From: an uncultured Clostridia bacterium
Lineage (GTDB): Bacteria; Bacillota; Clostridia; UBA1381
Length of the DNA: 64,000 nt
Assembly: GCA_934476075.1 (NCBI GenBank)
Contig: CAKSNH010000013.1
Coordinates: forward strand, 1 to 64,000
Direction: 5' to 3'
Position 1 is the first letter of the stretch; the number at the start of each line of letters is the position of its first letter. Of this stretch, positions 18,013 through 26,519 are shown in pieces. Both the position numbers and the translations under genes were made by a program. The notes under the pieces are model-generated. The model saw nothing but the letters and a program-made list of their open reading frames with translations, made no database searches and was not told the origin of the DNA.

Positions 18013-18027
18013 CGGGAGGTGCAAAAC

Positions 18028-19212
18028 GTGAAAAAACTATCATTATTGCTTGCAATATTGCTGATTTTAAACGTCACTGTTGTCTGTGCGGAATGGGAAA
18101 CATTCAAATCGGCGGACGGTATGTATGAATACACAAATGATGGAGTAATTACCGCTTATTACGGTGATGAATTTGCCTTTTTTCCGGAAGAAATAGACGG
18201 AACAAAAATCAATGAAATCGGCGTTATGGCTTGTTTTGACTTAGGAATTAAATTCATATCCTTTGCCGAAGGAATTGAATTGATAAACACAAATGCTTTT
18301 GAAGGCTGCAATGCCGAAAGTGCATATATTCCGTCAAGTGTGAAAAATATTGGTGAGCGTGCTTTTGCAAACTGTGCAAATCTTAATGAGGTTACATTGA
18401 ATTCAGAGGAAATAACATTTGATTTTGATGTGTTTATCGGAACCGGATTTATAAAGTTTTATATCCCGTGCACGGCAGATAAGGATGTGATGTACGAAAA
18501 AATATTCAATGCAAAGGGTGATGGGAATTTTAGTTTTTCACTTATGCACACTGCGATTGTTGAAAGTATGACGGAAAAGGATATTTTCGGTGAGAACATG
18601 ATATACTGCGAGAACTGCGGTTTTAAAGGAAGTAGATATTTGGAGGATACATCTCTGCCGTTTGCGGACGTATCGCAGGACGCATGGTACTATTCTTATG
18701 TACAGATGGCGTACAGCTTCGGCATCATAAACGGGAAAAATGAAATGGAATTTGACCCGAATGCAGGGCTTACCTGTGCGGAGGCAGCCAAAATTGCCGC
18801 AGTAATTCACAATAAAAGCCAATACGAAAGAGAGGAAGTTGAATTCCAAATGACCGGTGAAAACTGGTATGATGTTTATGTGGATTATTGCTATGACAAT
18901 GCAATAATTGAAGATTATATCATCTTTGATTGGGAGAAAAACGCAACGCGTGCACAGATGGCATATCTGTTTTCAAGGTGCGACGTCAATCCGTATTTTA
19001 TAAACGATGTCCCGATAACCGATATTCCGGACGTTTATGACACAACGCCCTTCGCATATGAAATTTTGGATCTTTACAATAAGGGAGTCGCAGTGGGAGG
19101 CAATGAATACATGGCATTTTATCCGGATTCACAGGTTAAACGGAGCGAAGCAGCAGCACTGATTTCGAGAATTCTTTGCTATGATATGAGAATTGAATTG
19201 CCGAAAGGGTGA
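18028..19212 (+). CDS. secreted protein with BspA-like repeats and SLH domains
   Basis: A 394-residue surface protein. A signal peptide (about 20 residues, ending V-V-C-A) precedes two or three BspA-type leucine-rich repeats (N-A-F-E-G-C, I-G-E-R-A-F-A-N-C). Three S-layer-homology motifs follow from about residue 210 (P-F-A-D-V-S-Q-D-A-W-Y and two further copies), expected to hold it to cell-wall polymers. GTG 18028 is 8 bases after GGGAGG. It is the only wall-anchored member of this run and could tie the system to the cell wall. Confidence 0.8.
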   Translation: MKKLSLLLAILLILNVTVVCAEWETFKSADGMYEYTNDGVITAYYGDEFAFFPEEIDGTKINEIGVMACFDLGIKFISFAEGIELINTNAFEGCNAESAYIPSSVKNIGERAFANCANLNEVTLNSEEITFDFDVFIGTGFIKFYIPCTADKDVMYEKIFNAKGDGNFSFSLMHTAIVESMTEKDIFGENMIYCENCGFKGSRYLEDTSLPFADVSQDAWYYSYVQMAYSFGIINGKNEMEFDPNAGLTCAEAAKIAAVIHNKSQYEREEVEFQMTGENWYDVYVDYCYDNAIIEDYIIFDWEKNATRAQMAYLFSRCDVNPYFINDVPITDIPDVYDTTPFAYEILDLYNKGVAVGGNEYMAFYPDSQVKRSEAAALISRILCYDMRIELPKG

Positions 19213-19217
19213 TTAAG

Positions 19218-19757
19218 GTGAGGCTGATGAAAGTAATTGCGATATTTACGATTATTGCCGGTCTTTTCGGATGCAAGGCTCCCGGAGAAAAACCTTTTAT
19301 GCTGGACGGACCGGGCATGGTGTATGTCGACAGTGAGCATCGCACAGAATACGCAAATACTCTTCCGTTCGATGAAATTGATGATTATCCTTATTGGGCG
19401 GTCGCATATTTCGGAGAGGGAGATGAGGGTGAAAAAGCAGCAAAGGAATATGTAGAAAAACTTTTTTCAGAACTTTCAGAGGAAAAACGCCGAGCAATAG
19501 GGCATTACGATTACGGCAGAGAAAAATGGTATCTTGTTATTCCACGGTACGGAGAGGAAAACGAGTTGATTCAAAACGGCGATAAGAAAAATTTGCAAAA
19601 AGTACATGACGGTACACCGTATATAATAAACTGCGGCGGCGATGTTGAATTTTATATCTCCATGCGTGGCGGACATAAAATCACGCTTGATACAGATGAA
19701 AACGGCAGACTGATATGTACACCCGATATATGGGATATAACAGAGTATAAAAAATAA
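19218..19757 (+). CDS. small lipoprotein of unknown function
   Basis: About 179 residues beginning with a short lipoprotein signal and lipobox L-F-G-C. The mature protein is acidic with no recognised fold. GTG 19218 (or ATG 19227) is chosen over GTG 19209, which overlaps the previous stop. It lies 25 bases before the SPFH gene. Confidence 0.7.
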   Translation: MRLMKVIAIFTIIAGLFGCKAPGEKPFMLDGPGMVYVDSEHRTEYANTLPFDEIDDYPYWAVAYFGEGDEGEKAAKEYVEKLFSELSEEKRRAIGHYDYGREKWYLVIPRYGEENELIQNGDKKNLQKVHDGTPYIINCGGDVEFYISMRGGHKITLDTDENGRLICTPDIWDITEYKK

Positions 19758-19781
19758 AATAATTGAGAGGAGAACATAATT

Positions 19782-21089
19782 ATGGGACTTTTAAAAGCAG
19801 GTGCAGGGGCGTTCGGCGGTGTTTTAGCTGACCAGTGGAGAGAATTTTTCTACTGCGAAAGCTTGGATGCCGACACACTTGTGGCAAAAGGCGAAAAACG
19901 AGTGGGAAAAAGAAGCTCCAACAAAAAGGGAGATGACAACATTATTTCAAACGGTTCAATCATTTCAATAAATGAGGGACAGAGCATGATTATCGTGGAA
20001 TCGGGCAAAATTGTTGAATTTTGTGCCGAGGCCGGAGAGTTTGTCTACGATAATTCCACCGAACCGAGTATTTTCTGTGGCAGCTTAGGCGAAAGCATTA
20101 AGCAAAGCTTTGTACAGGTAGGCAAGCGTTTTACTTTCGGCGGTGAACCCGGTAAGGACCAGAGGGTTTATTATTTTAACACAAAGGAAATAACGGGAAA
20201 TAAATTCGGCACGTCTTCACCGGTACCATTTAGGGTAACGATAGATGAAACTATGAACTATAAGCTGTCGGTGGATTTAAGATGTAATGGTGTGTATTCC
20301 TATAAAATAGTTGATCCTGTGATGTTTTATACGAATGTAAGCGGTAATGTCGAATATGTATACAGCCGTTCGGAAATTGATGAAATGTTAAAGAGTGAGC
20401 TTTTGGATGCTCTCAGACCGGCATTTGCACAGATTTCGGCAATGAAAATAATGTATTCAGAAATACCGGCACATACAAAAGAGGTTACAAAGGCTCTTTC
20501 CGAGGAGCTTAAAGCCGAGTGGAGAGAAAAGCGTGGAATTGAGCTTTTCGCCGTAAGCATTAACGGTGTATCTATTCCTGAGGAACAGAGAAAGAAGATT
20601 ACCGAGTGGGAGGAAAACATTATGACAACCAACCCGAATATTGCGGCGGCACGTATTGTCGGCGGGCAGACAGACGCTATGAGAACGGCTGCGGCAAATG
20701 CAGGCGGAATGGGTGCAATGGGCGGCTTTTTCGGAATGAATATGGCACAGAATGCAGGCGGTATGAATGCAGGCAATCTTTTTGCGATGGGTCAGCAGCA
20801 GACACAGCAGCCGCAAGCGGCAGGCTGGAGCTGTGAATGCGGGCAAACCGGAAATGCGGGCAAATTCTGTATGAATTGCGGAAAGCCGCAACAGGTATCG
20901 GACGGCTGGACTTGCTCGTGCGGAACGGTCAACAAGGGTAGGTTCTGCCAGAACTGCGGTAATCCAAAGCCTGTGGGCACACCAACCTATAAATGCGACA
21001 AATGCGGCTGGGAGCCTGAGAATCCCCAAAATCCACCGAAATTCTGCCCTGAATGCGGCGACATATTTGATGATAATGATAAACAGTAA
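19782..21089 (+). CDS. SPFH-domain protein with zinc ribbons, YdjI-like
   Basis: A 435-residue protein. The first 290 residues are the SPFH/virion-core-like domain of YdjI (start M-G-L-L-K-A, G-E-S-I-K-Q-S-F, R-V-T-I-D), which scaffolds membrane microdomains. A Gly/Met/Ala/Gln-rich linker (about 295-350) leads to three zinc ribbons (C-E-C-G ... C-M-N-C-G; C-S-C-G ... C-Q-N-C-G; C-D-K-C-G ... C-P-E-C-G). No TM helix is seen, so membrane contact is probably through the SPFH domain and partners. In Bacillus, YdjI recruits PspA to membranes; no PspA gene is present here. Confidence 0.82.
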   Translation: MGLLKAGAGAFGGVLADQWREFFYCESLDADTLVAKGEKRVGKRSSNKKGDDNIISNGSIISINEGQSMIIVESGKIVEFCAEAGEFVYDNSTEPSIFCGSLGESIKQSFVQVGKRFTFGGEPGKDQRVYYFNTKEITGNKFGTSSPVPFRVTIDETMNYKLSVDLRCNGVYSYKIVDPVMFYTNVSGNVEYVYSRSEIDEMLKSELLDALRPAFAQISAMKIMYSEIPAHTKEVTKALSEELKAEWREKRGIELFAVSINGVSIPEEQRKKITEWEENIMTTNPNIAAARIVGGQTDAMRTAAANAGGMGAMGGFFGMNMAQNAGGMNAGNLFAMGQQQTQQPQAAGWSCECGQTGNAGKFCMNCGKPQQVSDGWTCSCGTVNKGRFCQNCGNPKPVGTPTYKCDKCGWEPENPQNPPKFCPECGDIFDDNDKQ

Positions 21090-21227
21090 AATTGCGACAG
21101 CAAAAGCTGTGTGATGAATAAGAAAAGGAGCAAGTAACAATGAGATGACAGTTTTATCTGTTCAGAACATTCACCGCCGGAATACAATAATGATAAAAAA
21201 TAAAAGAATAAGGAGGAATTCAGTATT

Positions 21228-22400
21228 ATGAAAAAGTTATTAGCATTGATTTTGATAATTGGAATGATATTCACACTTGCATCGTGCGGAGATGACAAGA
21301 CCGGAAACGGCGAGCAACAAGCCGAGGGAACTAAAAAGATTGACTACGCAAATATGACAGAGGACGATTTAATCAAGGAATTCATCAAAGATGAAAATAA
21401 TATAACCTTGGACGAATTTGTAAATCTTGCTTCCACATATTCATATACAACAATCAACGATAAGCTTGAACTTGATGAAAATATAACAGATAAAGCAATC
21501 AAAAAACTTAAGGATAACAAGGCAACACTTCCGGCGGCAAAGGAGTTTGTCGAACCTCTTTTAAAAAGCGACTCGCCGCAGGTAAGGGGATATGCTTTTT
21601 CAAACATCGCCACATTTTTCGGGGCAAGTGATTCACATAAAGTGATGGCAAAGGAGATTCTGAAAACCGAAAAAGAGCCTTATGTTATTAAATGTGCGGT
21701 GAGAGTTCTTGGAAATGAAGGTGGCAAGGATGCAGAAATCGGCAAATTCCTACTTGATGCGGCAAAGAATGAAAACGCAGTTGTAAGAAGGCAGGCGGCG
21801 GTTGCTCTCGGAAGCACATGGAACAAAACTCTTGATGGTGCGGTTGATGCGGAAATCGAACTGATGAAGGATTCGGATAACGAGGTTCGGAAAGCAGCGT
21901 ATGAGTATGCCGGTATTCTTGGTGATGATAGGGTGGTTGCACCTATCTCGGAAATGCTGAAAAACGAGGCTGACGCAGACCTTCATTCAAGCGGTGTGAG
22001 AGGGCTTGTTTGGCTGTGGTACGATTATCCGTCGCACGAAAATACAAGCGAAGCGGCATACAGGGCTACGATAGACTACCTTAAAACCACACCGGGCAGT
22101 GATACAGTTCCCACATGGGCAGCTGTGACAAGCTTTACAAACAAATCCGCTCAGAATTATGCCGCATGGAGAGAAAAAGCTACATATTTCAATACGGATG
22201 AACTTTATGAGGTTATGCTCGGACTTGTAAAAAACGAAAATTTAGGACGTATGACGCGCGGATATGCCTGCAAGCCCGTTGCGGTACACTGCTCAAAAGA
22301 GCAGTTTGAAGCATTTGGTGAGGTTGTAAATGCTCTTACCGATAAGGACGCGAAATTTATACAGGACGAGTATCAAAATCAGGCAAAAAGACTTGAATAG
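21228..22400 (+). CDS. lipoprotein with HEAT-like repeats
   Basis: A 390-residue lipoprotein with lipobox L-A-S-C-G at residues 17-21. The mature part is alpha-helical, with several HEAT-like units between about 100 and 250 (for example V-V-R-R-Q-A-A-V-A-L-G and E-V-R-K-A-A-Y-E-Y-A-G). Such solenoids act as protein-binding scaffolds. AAGGAGGAA precedes ATG. It fits an envelope role for the whole run, but no partner can be deduced. Confidence 0.75.
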   Translation: MKKLLALILIIGMIFTLASCGDDKTGNGEQQAEGTKKIDYANMTEDDLIKEFIKDENNITLDEFVNLASTYSYTTINDKLELDENITDKAIKKLKDNKATLPAAKEFVEPLLKSDSPQVRGYAFSNIATFFGASDSHKVMAKEILKTEKEPYVIKCAVRVLGNEGGKDAEIGKFLLDAAKNENAVVRRQAAVALGSTWNKTLDGAVDAEIELMKDSDNEVRKAAYEYAGILGDDRVVAPISEMLKNEADADLHSSGVRGLVWLWYDYPSHENTSEAAYRATIDYLKTTPGSDTVPTWAAVTSFTNKSAQNYAAWREKATYFNTDELYEVMLGLVKNENLGRMTRGYACKPVAVHCSKEQFEAFGEVVNALTDKDAKFIQDEYQNQAKRLE

Positions 22401-22421
22401 TCACAGAATGGAGGAATGACT

Positions 22422-23264
22422 ATGAAAAAAATAATCGGCGTTATACTGATTATAGGAGGCTTGCTCTTTGCTTCGCTTGCCGTAAAAGCTCTTATGTCAG
22501 CACCGCAGTCCTACGAGAGAATCAGAACTGCGGCAACGATTAAGGACGGCAGAATTCTTCCCGAAAATGAGGGGAAGCTTGTAGTTGTTTCGGGAACTCT
22601 TAAACCTGTCGAACAGCTTCAAGACCCAATAACGGGCGTTAAGCTTCCGGGTGTAACGGCGAAAAGAACGGTTTGGACTTATAAACAGGATACCGGCAGC
22701 GGTGATGAAAAAGTATGGGACTGGCAGCCGGAGAATACCGATTACAGTGAAAAGGCAAATTTCGGAATCAATGCCGAGATACTTACAACGACCGTGCTCG
22801 CCGCACCTACCGTGCTCGGTGAGTTTAAGGTAGAGAGCAAGCTGCTTAATCCGCTTATAAGAAACACGGAATTTACGCAATATGACGAGGAGAGCCTTAA
22901 TGTGGGCTGGAAGGTGCTTTCGGGCGGAAAAGAAAGCAGCTACTGCGTTTCAAAAGAACATTGGCTGCCGAAAAAAACAACAGGTATGTACTCATCAACG
23001 GGATACGGAGCTCAAAAAATATCCTACGGTATTGTTTCGCCGGATGATTCGCTCGAATATACGATTGTCGGCGTACAAAAAGGCGATACCCTGATAAAAA
23101 GCGAAGATGTAGATTCGGTTACAACCGTTAAGGGAATTATGACGGCGGAAGAATTTGCCGTTGAAAACAAAAAAGGCGTGCGAGGCGGTTCGATTTTCGG
23201 CATAATAACAGGTATACTGCTTGCAATAATCGGTGTTGGCATGATGGCATTTCGGAGGCAGTAA
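22422..23264 (+). CDS. TMEM43-like membrane protein
   Basis: A 280-residue protein with TM helices near residues 3-22 and 255-275 and a large domain between them. E-G-K-L-V-V-V-S-G near residue 50 and a following beta-rich region with W-T-Y-K-Q recall the TMEM43 (LUMA) family, which has bacterial members of unknown role. ATG 22422 is 7 bases after GGAGG; an ATG two codons earlier is too close. It fits the membrane-domain theme of its neighbours. The family assignment is from memory of the motif. Confidence 0.6.
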   Translation: MKKIIGVILIIGGLLFASLAVKALMSAPQSYERIRTAATIKDGRILPENEGKLVVVSGTLKPVEQLQDPITGVKLPGVTAKRTVWTYKQDTGSGDEKVWDWQPENTDYSEKANFGINAEILTTTVLAAPTVLGEFKVESKLLNPLIRNTEFTQYDEESLNVGWKVLSGGKESSYCVSKEHWLPKKTTGMYSSTGYGAQKISYGIVSPDDSLEYTIVGVQKGDTLIKSEDVDSVTTVKGIMTAEEFAVENKKGVRGGSIFGIITGILLAIIGVGMMAFRRQ

Positions 23265-23266
23265 AA

Positions 23267-23842
23267 ATGAAGATGAACAAAAAAATATTTTCGGGCGGCG
23301 AAACATATATTTCAGCAGCGGCAATCGCAAAACTTACATTAAAGAAGCATATACAAATGATTATAGGCGGATTCTTCACGGCGGTTTTTCTGTTTGGAAT
23401 TATTTCGGGGGTTACAGGGTATAACGAAAATCTTCGCGATAATTTGATTACCAATATAGTTATGCTTGTTCCGTCCGCGCTGATGTTGATAAACGGCATA
23501 AAAAACGGAATAAGAGCGAATCTTGCACGCCGTTATGACTCCATATTTATGTGCGACCGGGACGGCACGGTGACAATCAATGAACTTTCAAAACAGGCGG
23601 GAAAACCATCCTATAAGGTGCTTTCCGAACTGGAATGGCTTTTCGGAAAGGGTGTCTTTCGGGATTGTACACTGCAAAAGCAGGGAGCACCATGCGTGAT
23701 TCTTTTGGGCAGAGAGAACAGCAAAACAAGCTTTGTCAACGTTGTATGCGAAAAATGCAACGGAATAACAAGAATCCGCAACGGAAGTTCCGGAAAATGC
23801 GAGTATTGCGGAAATGTAATCTCAAGCCGCAATACCGGATAA
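23267..23842 (+). CDS. two-TM protein with winged-helix-like and zinc-ribbon ends
   Basis: A 191-residue protein with two TM helices (about 25-50 and 60-85). A winged-helix-like segment follows (about 95-150; I-N-E-L-S-K-Q-A-G and V-L-S-E-L-E-W-L-F), then a C-terminal zinc ribbon (C-E-K-C-N-G ... C-E-Y-C-G). Both soluble parts should be cytoplasmic. It starts 2 bases after the previous stop. It could be a membrane-tethered regulator or adaptor; no family was recognised. Confidence 0.65.
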   Translation: MKMNKKIFSGGETYISAAAIAKLTLKKHIQMIIGGFFTAVFLFGIISGVTGYNENLRDNLITNIVMLVPSALMLINGIKNGIRANLARRYDSIFMCDRDGTVTINELSKQAGKPSYKVLSELEWLFGKGVFRDCTLQKQGAPCVILLGRENSKTSFVNVVCEKCNGITRIRNGSSGKCEYCGNVISSRNTG

Positions 23843-24109
23843 ATGCAAAAATCAAAAAGAGAGGAGATGCAAAGCTATATCGAAAGGTATTAACGCAGAT
23901 AAAGAACTCAACAATTCGGATTATATTGTTATTTAATCCGGCACATTCCGACACAGTTTGCAGAGAAATGTAAAATATCGCATTATGATATTCTGTAACT
24001 GTATCACCGTCATAGCATACGCTGAGGAGCAAAAAAGCACAGAAGAAAACAAAAAGCCTCCAAACAATCGGACGACTATCATGACGGACAAAATAAACAC
24101 GCTGACCGT

Positions 24110-24158
24110 ACAGCCAAATTTACCCGTGTTTTTCAAGCGGGTAGGTTTGGCTGTTTTT
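24110..24158 (+). terminator. terminator of the zinc-ribbon/SPFH run
   Basis: ACAGCCAAA and TTTGGCTGT plus an inner ACCCG/CGGGT stem form a long hairpin followed by T5. Between the last gene (ends 23842) and this point no gene was recognised. Repeat A begins inside the T run. Confidence 0.85.
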
Positions 24159-24180
24159 AATTTGTAGGAAATTGCGTAAA
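24155..24180 (+). repeat. dispersed repeat family A, truncated copy
   Basis: Only the first 26 or so bases of the family A element (TTTTAATTTGTAGG through GCGTAAA) remain, fused to the T run of the terminator. Confidence 0.75.
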
Positions 24181-24230
24181 CATAGCCGAGCACTGCTTAA
24201 TGTGGGATTAAAGGACAATCTGCTTGAATT

Positions 24231-24266
24231 AAAAAAACGAGGTTTCTGCTTTTGCAAAAACCTCGT
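24231..24266 (-). terminator. terminator of tRNA-Ser
   Basis: On the minus strand, ACGAGGTTT/AAACCTCGT forms a 9-bp stem followed by T7 immediately after the tRNA 3' end. Confidence 0.8.
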
Positions 24267-24267
24267 C

Positions 24268-24358
24268 TGGCGGACAGGGTGGGATTCGAACCCACGAGCC
24301 GCTTACGCGGCTACCTGATTTCGAGTCAGGGCCGTTATGACCACTTCGATACCTGTCC
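24268..24358 (-). tRNA. tRNA-Ser (CGA)
   Basis: A cloverleaf of about 91 bases including encoded CCA. The acceptor GGACAGG pairs with CCTGTCC; the anticodon loop is CTCGAAA with anticodon CGA; a long variable arm (CCGC/GCGG) identifies a class II serine tRNA; the T loop is GTTCGAATC. Confidence 0.93.
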
Positions 24359-24390
24359 GTATAAACGGAATATATCCACTGCAATTATAG

Positions 24391-24419
24391 ATTATATCAT
24401 AATGTTGAAATACAGTCAA
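24391..24419 (-). promoter_or_regulatory. promoter of tRNA-Ser
   Basis: On the minus strand, TTGACT, a 17-bp spacer and TATAAT lie about 35 bases before the tRNA. Confidence 0.75.
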
Positions 24420-24462
24420 GATTTTTAGAACAAATTTTTTAAATAAAATTTTAAAAAAGTAC

Positions 24463-24493
24463 TTGACTTGGAGTTTACTCCAAATGCTATAAT
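24463..24493 (+). promoter_or_regulatory. MerR-type promoter/operator
   Basis: TTGACT and TATAAT are separated by 19 bp rather than 17. A perfect 7-bp-arm dyad TTGGAGT-TT-ACTCCAA sits between them. Over-long spacers with a central dyad are the hallmark of promoters activated by MerR-family regulators. The dyad resembles sites of the aldehyde/thiol-responsive AdhR/NmlR group as remembered. No merR-like gene is in the window. Confidence 0.7.
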
Positions 24494-24547
24494 AAATTTG
24501 CAAATAACAGAAAAACTATTTATAGTACGAGAAAAGGAGATTTGAAT

Positions 24548-26302
24548 ATGTACATTGAGAATATAAACGGCCCGTCTGATGTCAAAAAGCTGAGTATTGA
24601 CCAGCTTAATGTTTTGGCTGAGGAAATGCGTCACGCATTATTGACAAGACTAAGCAAGCACGGCGGACATTTCGGACCGAATTTCGGTATGGTGGAAGCG
24701 ACTATCGCAATGCACTATGTATTTAATTCGCCGGCAGATAAAATAGTGTATGACGTTTCGCATCAGTCATATCCGCACAAAATGCTTACAGGCAGAAAAG
24801 ACGCATATCTTTACGAAGAACATTATGACGATGTATCGGGTTACAGCAATCCCGACGAAAGTGAACACGATTTCTTCACTATAGGACACACCTCCACATC
24901 GGTCAGCCTTGCGTGCGGTCTTGCAAAGGCAAGGGATTTAAAAGGCGAAAACGGTAATGTTATTGCAGTTATCGGTGACGGTTCTTTAAGCGGCGGCGAG
25001 GCTTTGGAAGGCTTGGATATTGCGGCGGAGCTAAACGGCAACTTTATCATTGTTGTAAACGACAACGATATGTCTATCGCCGAAAACCACGGCGGTATTT
25101 ACAGCAACCTGAAATTACTTCGTGACACAAACGGTACTGCGGAATGTAATCTGTTCAAAGCAATGGGACTTGATTATGTCTATGTCAATGAAGGAAATAA
25201 TGTCGCTGACCTGATTGAGGCATTTGATAAGGTAAAGGACAGCACAAAACCGGTTGTTGTACATATCAACACATTAAAGGGAAAAGGCTATGCTCCTGCC
25301 GAACAAAACAAGGAAAATTGGCATTATTGCAGTCCGTTTGACGTTGAAACGGGCAAACCGCTATATTCGTTTGACGGCGAGGATTATTCGAGCGTTACCG
25401 CCGATTATCTTTTAAAGAAAATGAAAGAGGATAAGAGCGTAGTTGCCATCACATCGGCTACACCTACCGTTCTTGGATTTACGGAGGATAAGAGAAAAGA
25501 AGCCGGAGCACAGTTTATTGATGTGGGTATTGCGGAAGAAACTGCGGTTGCACTTGCATCGGGTATCGCTAAAAACGGCGGCAAACCTGTTTACGGTGTG
25601 TACAGCACGTTTATACAAAGAACGTTCGACCAGATTTCACAGGATATGTGTATCAACAACAGTCCCGCAACAATAATTACATTCTGGGGTTCTGTATACG
25701 GCATGAACGATGTTACACACTTGGGATTGCAGGATATACCTATGATGAGCAACATTCCAAATCTTGTATACCTTGCTCCTACAACAAAGGAAGAATACCT
25801 TGCAATGCTTGATTGGAGTATCGAGCAGACAAAACATTCCGTTGCAATCAAGCTGCCGGGCGGAGCGATGGTATCTGACGGCAAGACAATAACAAAGGAT
25901 TTCGGCAAGCTTAACACTTATGAGGTTACTCAAAAGGGAAGTAAAGTTGCCGTTGTCGGCTTGGGAACATTTTATAATCTGGGACAGCAGGCTGCCGATT
26001 TGATAGAAAAGAAAACAGGCACAAAGCCTACTGTTATTAACCCTTATTATATCACAGGTCTTGACGGAAAATTGCTGACCGAATTAAAGAATGACCATGA
26101 TGTGGTAATCACATTGGAGGACGGTATCTTAGACGGCGGTTTCGGCGAGAAGATTGCACGTTTCTACGGTGCGTCTGACGTTAAGGTATTAAACTTCGGT
26201 TTGAAGAAAGAATTCCTTGACAGATATGATGTCAATGAAGTATTAAAGGAAAATCATCTTACAGCAGAACAGATTGCGGAAGATGTAATCGAATTATTGT
26301 AA
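24548..26302 (+). CDS. DXS-like thiamine-diphosphate enzyme (divergent)
   Basis: A 584-residue transketolase-family protein closest to 1-deoxy-D-xylulose-5-phosphate synthase. Cofactor motifs are intact: G-G-H-F-G near residue 40, H-Q-S-Y-P-H-K, G-D-G-S-L-S-G-G, N-D-N-D-M-S-I, and I-A-E-E with the activating Glu. The acceptor side diverges from true DXS: D-R-A-G is replaced by F-W-G-S, so a phosphate-binding Arg is lost, and G-A-D-G-x-T-H is G-M-N-D-V-T-H. It may therefore act on a different aldehyde or phosphate ester. ATG 24548 is 7 bases after AAAGGAGA. Single-gene transcript between a MerR-type promoter and a terminator. Confidence 0.75.
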   Translation: MYIENINGPSDVKKLSIDQLNVLAEEMRHALLTRLSKHGGHFGPNFGMVEATIAMHYVFNSPADKIVYDVSHQSYPHKMLTGRKDAYLYEEHYDDVSGYSNPDESEHDFFTIGHTSTSVSLACGLAKARDLKGENGNVIAVIGDGSLSGGEALEGLDIAAELNGNFIIVVNDNDMSIAENHGGIYSNLKLLRDTNGTAECNLFKAMGLDYVYVNEGNNVADLIEAFDKVKDSTKPVVVHINTLKGKGYAPAEQNKENWHYCSPFDVETGKPLYSFDGEDYSSVTADYLLKKMKEDKSVVAITSATPTVLGFTEDKRKEAGAQFIDVGIAEETAVALASGIAKNGGKPVYGVYSTFIQRTFDQISQDMCINNSPATIITFWGSVYGMNDVTHLGLQDIPMMSNIPNLVYLAPTTKEEYLAMLDWSIEQTKHSVAIKLPGGAMVSDGKTITKDFGKLNTYEVTQKGSKVAVVGLGTFYNLGQQAADLIEKKTGTKPTVINPYYITGLDGKLLTELKNDHDVVITLEDGILDGGFGEKIARFYGASDVKVLNFGLKKEFLDRYDVNEVLKENHLTAEQIAEDVIELL

Positions 26303-26315
26303 TTTTAATCATACG

Positions 26316-26345
26316 GGCAAGTCTTTTAACGGCTTGCCTTTTTTG
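26316..26345 (+). terminator. terminator after DXS-like gene
   Basis: GGCAAG/CTTGCC stem with an 11-base loop and a following T run. Confidence 0.8.
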
Positions 26346-26357
26346 TTTTGCAAATTT

Positions 26358-26450
26358 GATTTATCCGAAGATTAGTGGTATAATAACCTCACGAAATAAA
26401 ACGAAATCAGAGATTTCTGTATCTCGGAGAACATTTTATCATAATACTGC
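26358..26450 (+). repeat. dispersed repeat family B, copy 1 (promoter-like)
   Basis: TTGATT, 17 bp, TATAAT, then AACCTCACGAAA, the dyad GAAATCAGAGATTTC and ACATTTTATCATAATAC. Related copies lie at 45331-45411 and 57791-57860. This copy has an extra small hairpin (GCGGC/GCCGC) just downstream at 26449-26466. It lies about 70 bases before the MATE gene. Confidence 0.75.
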
Positions 26451-26519
26451 GGCGACATACAGCCGCCTGCGTTGTTATGGTATACTTTAATCACGAAACA
26501 ACAGAGGATATTTATAAAG

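Noticed and set aside
19782..21089. Phage structural gene (virion-core annotation)
   Set aside because: The virion-core label belongs to the SPFH/YdjI family by historical naming; no phage genes are nearby.
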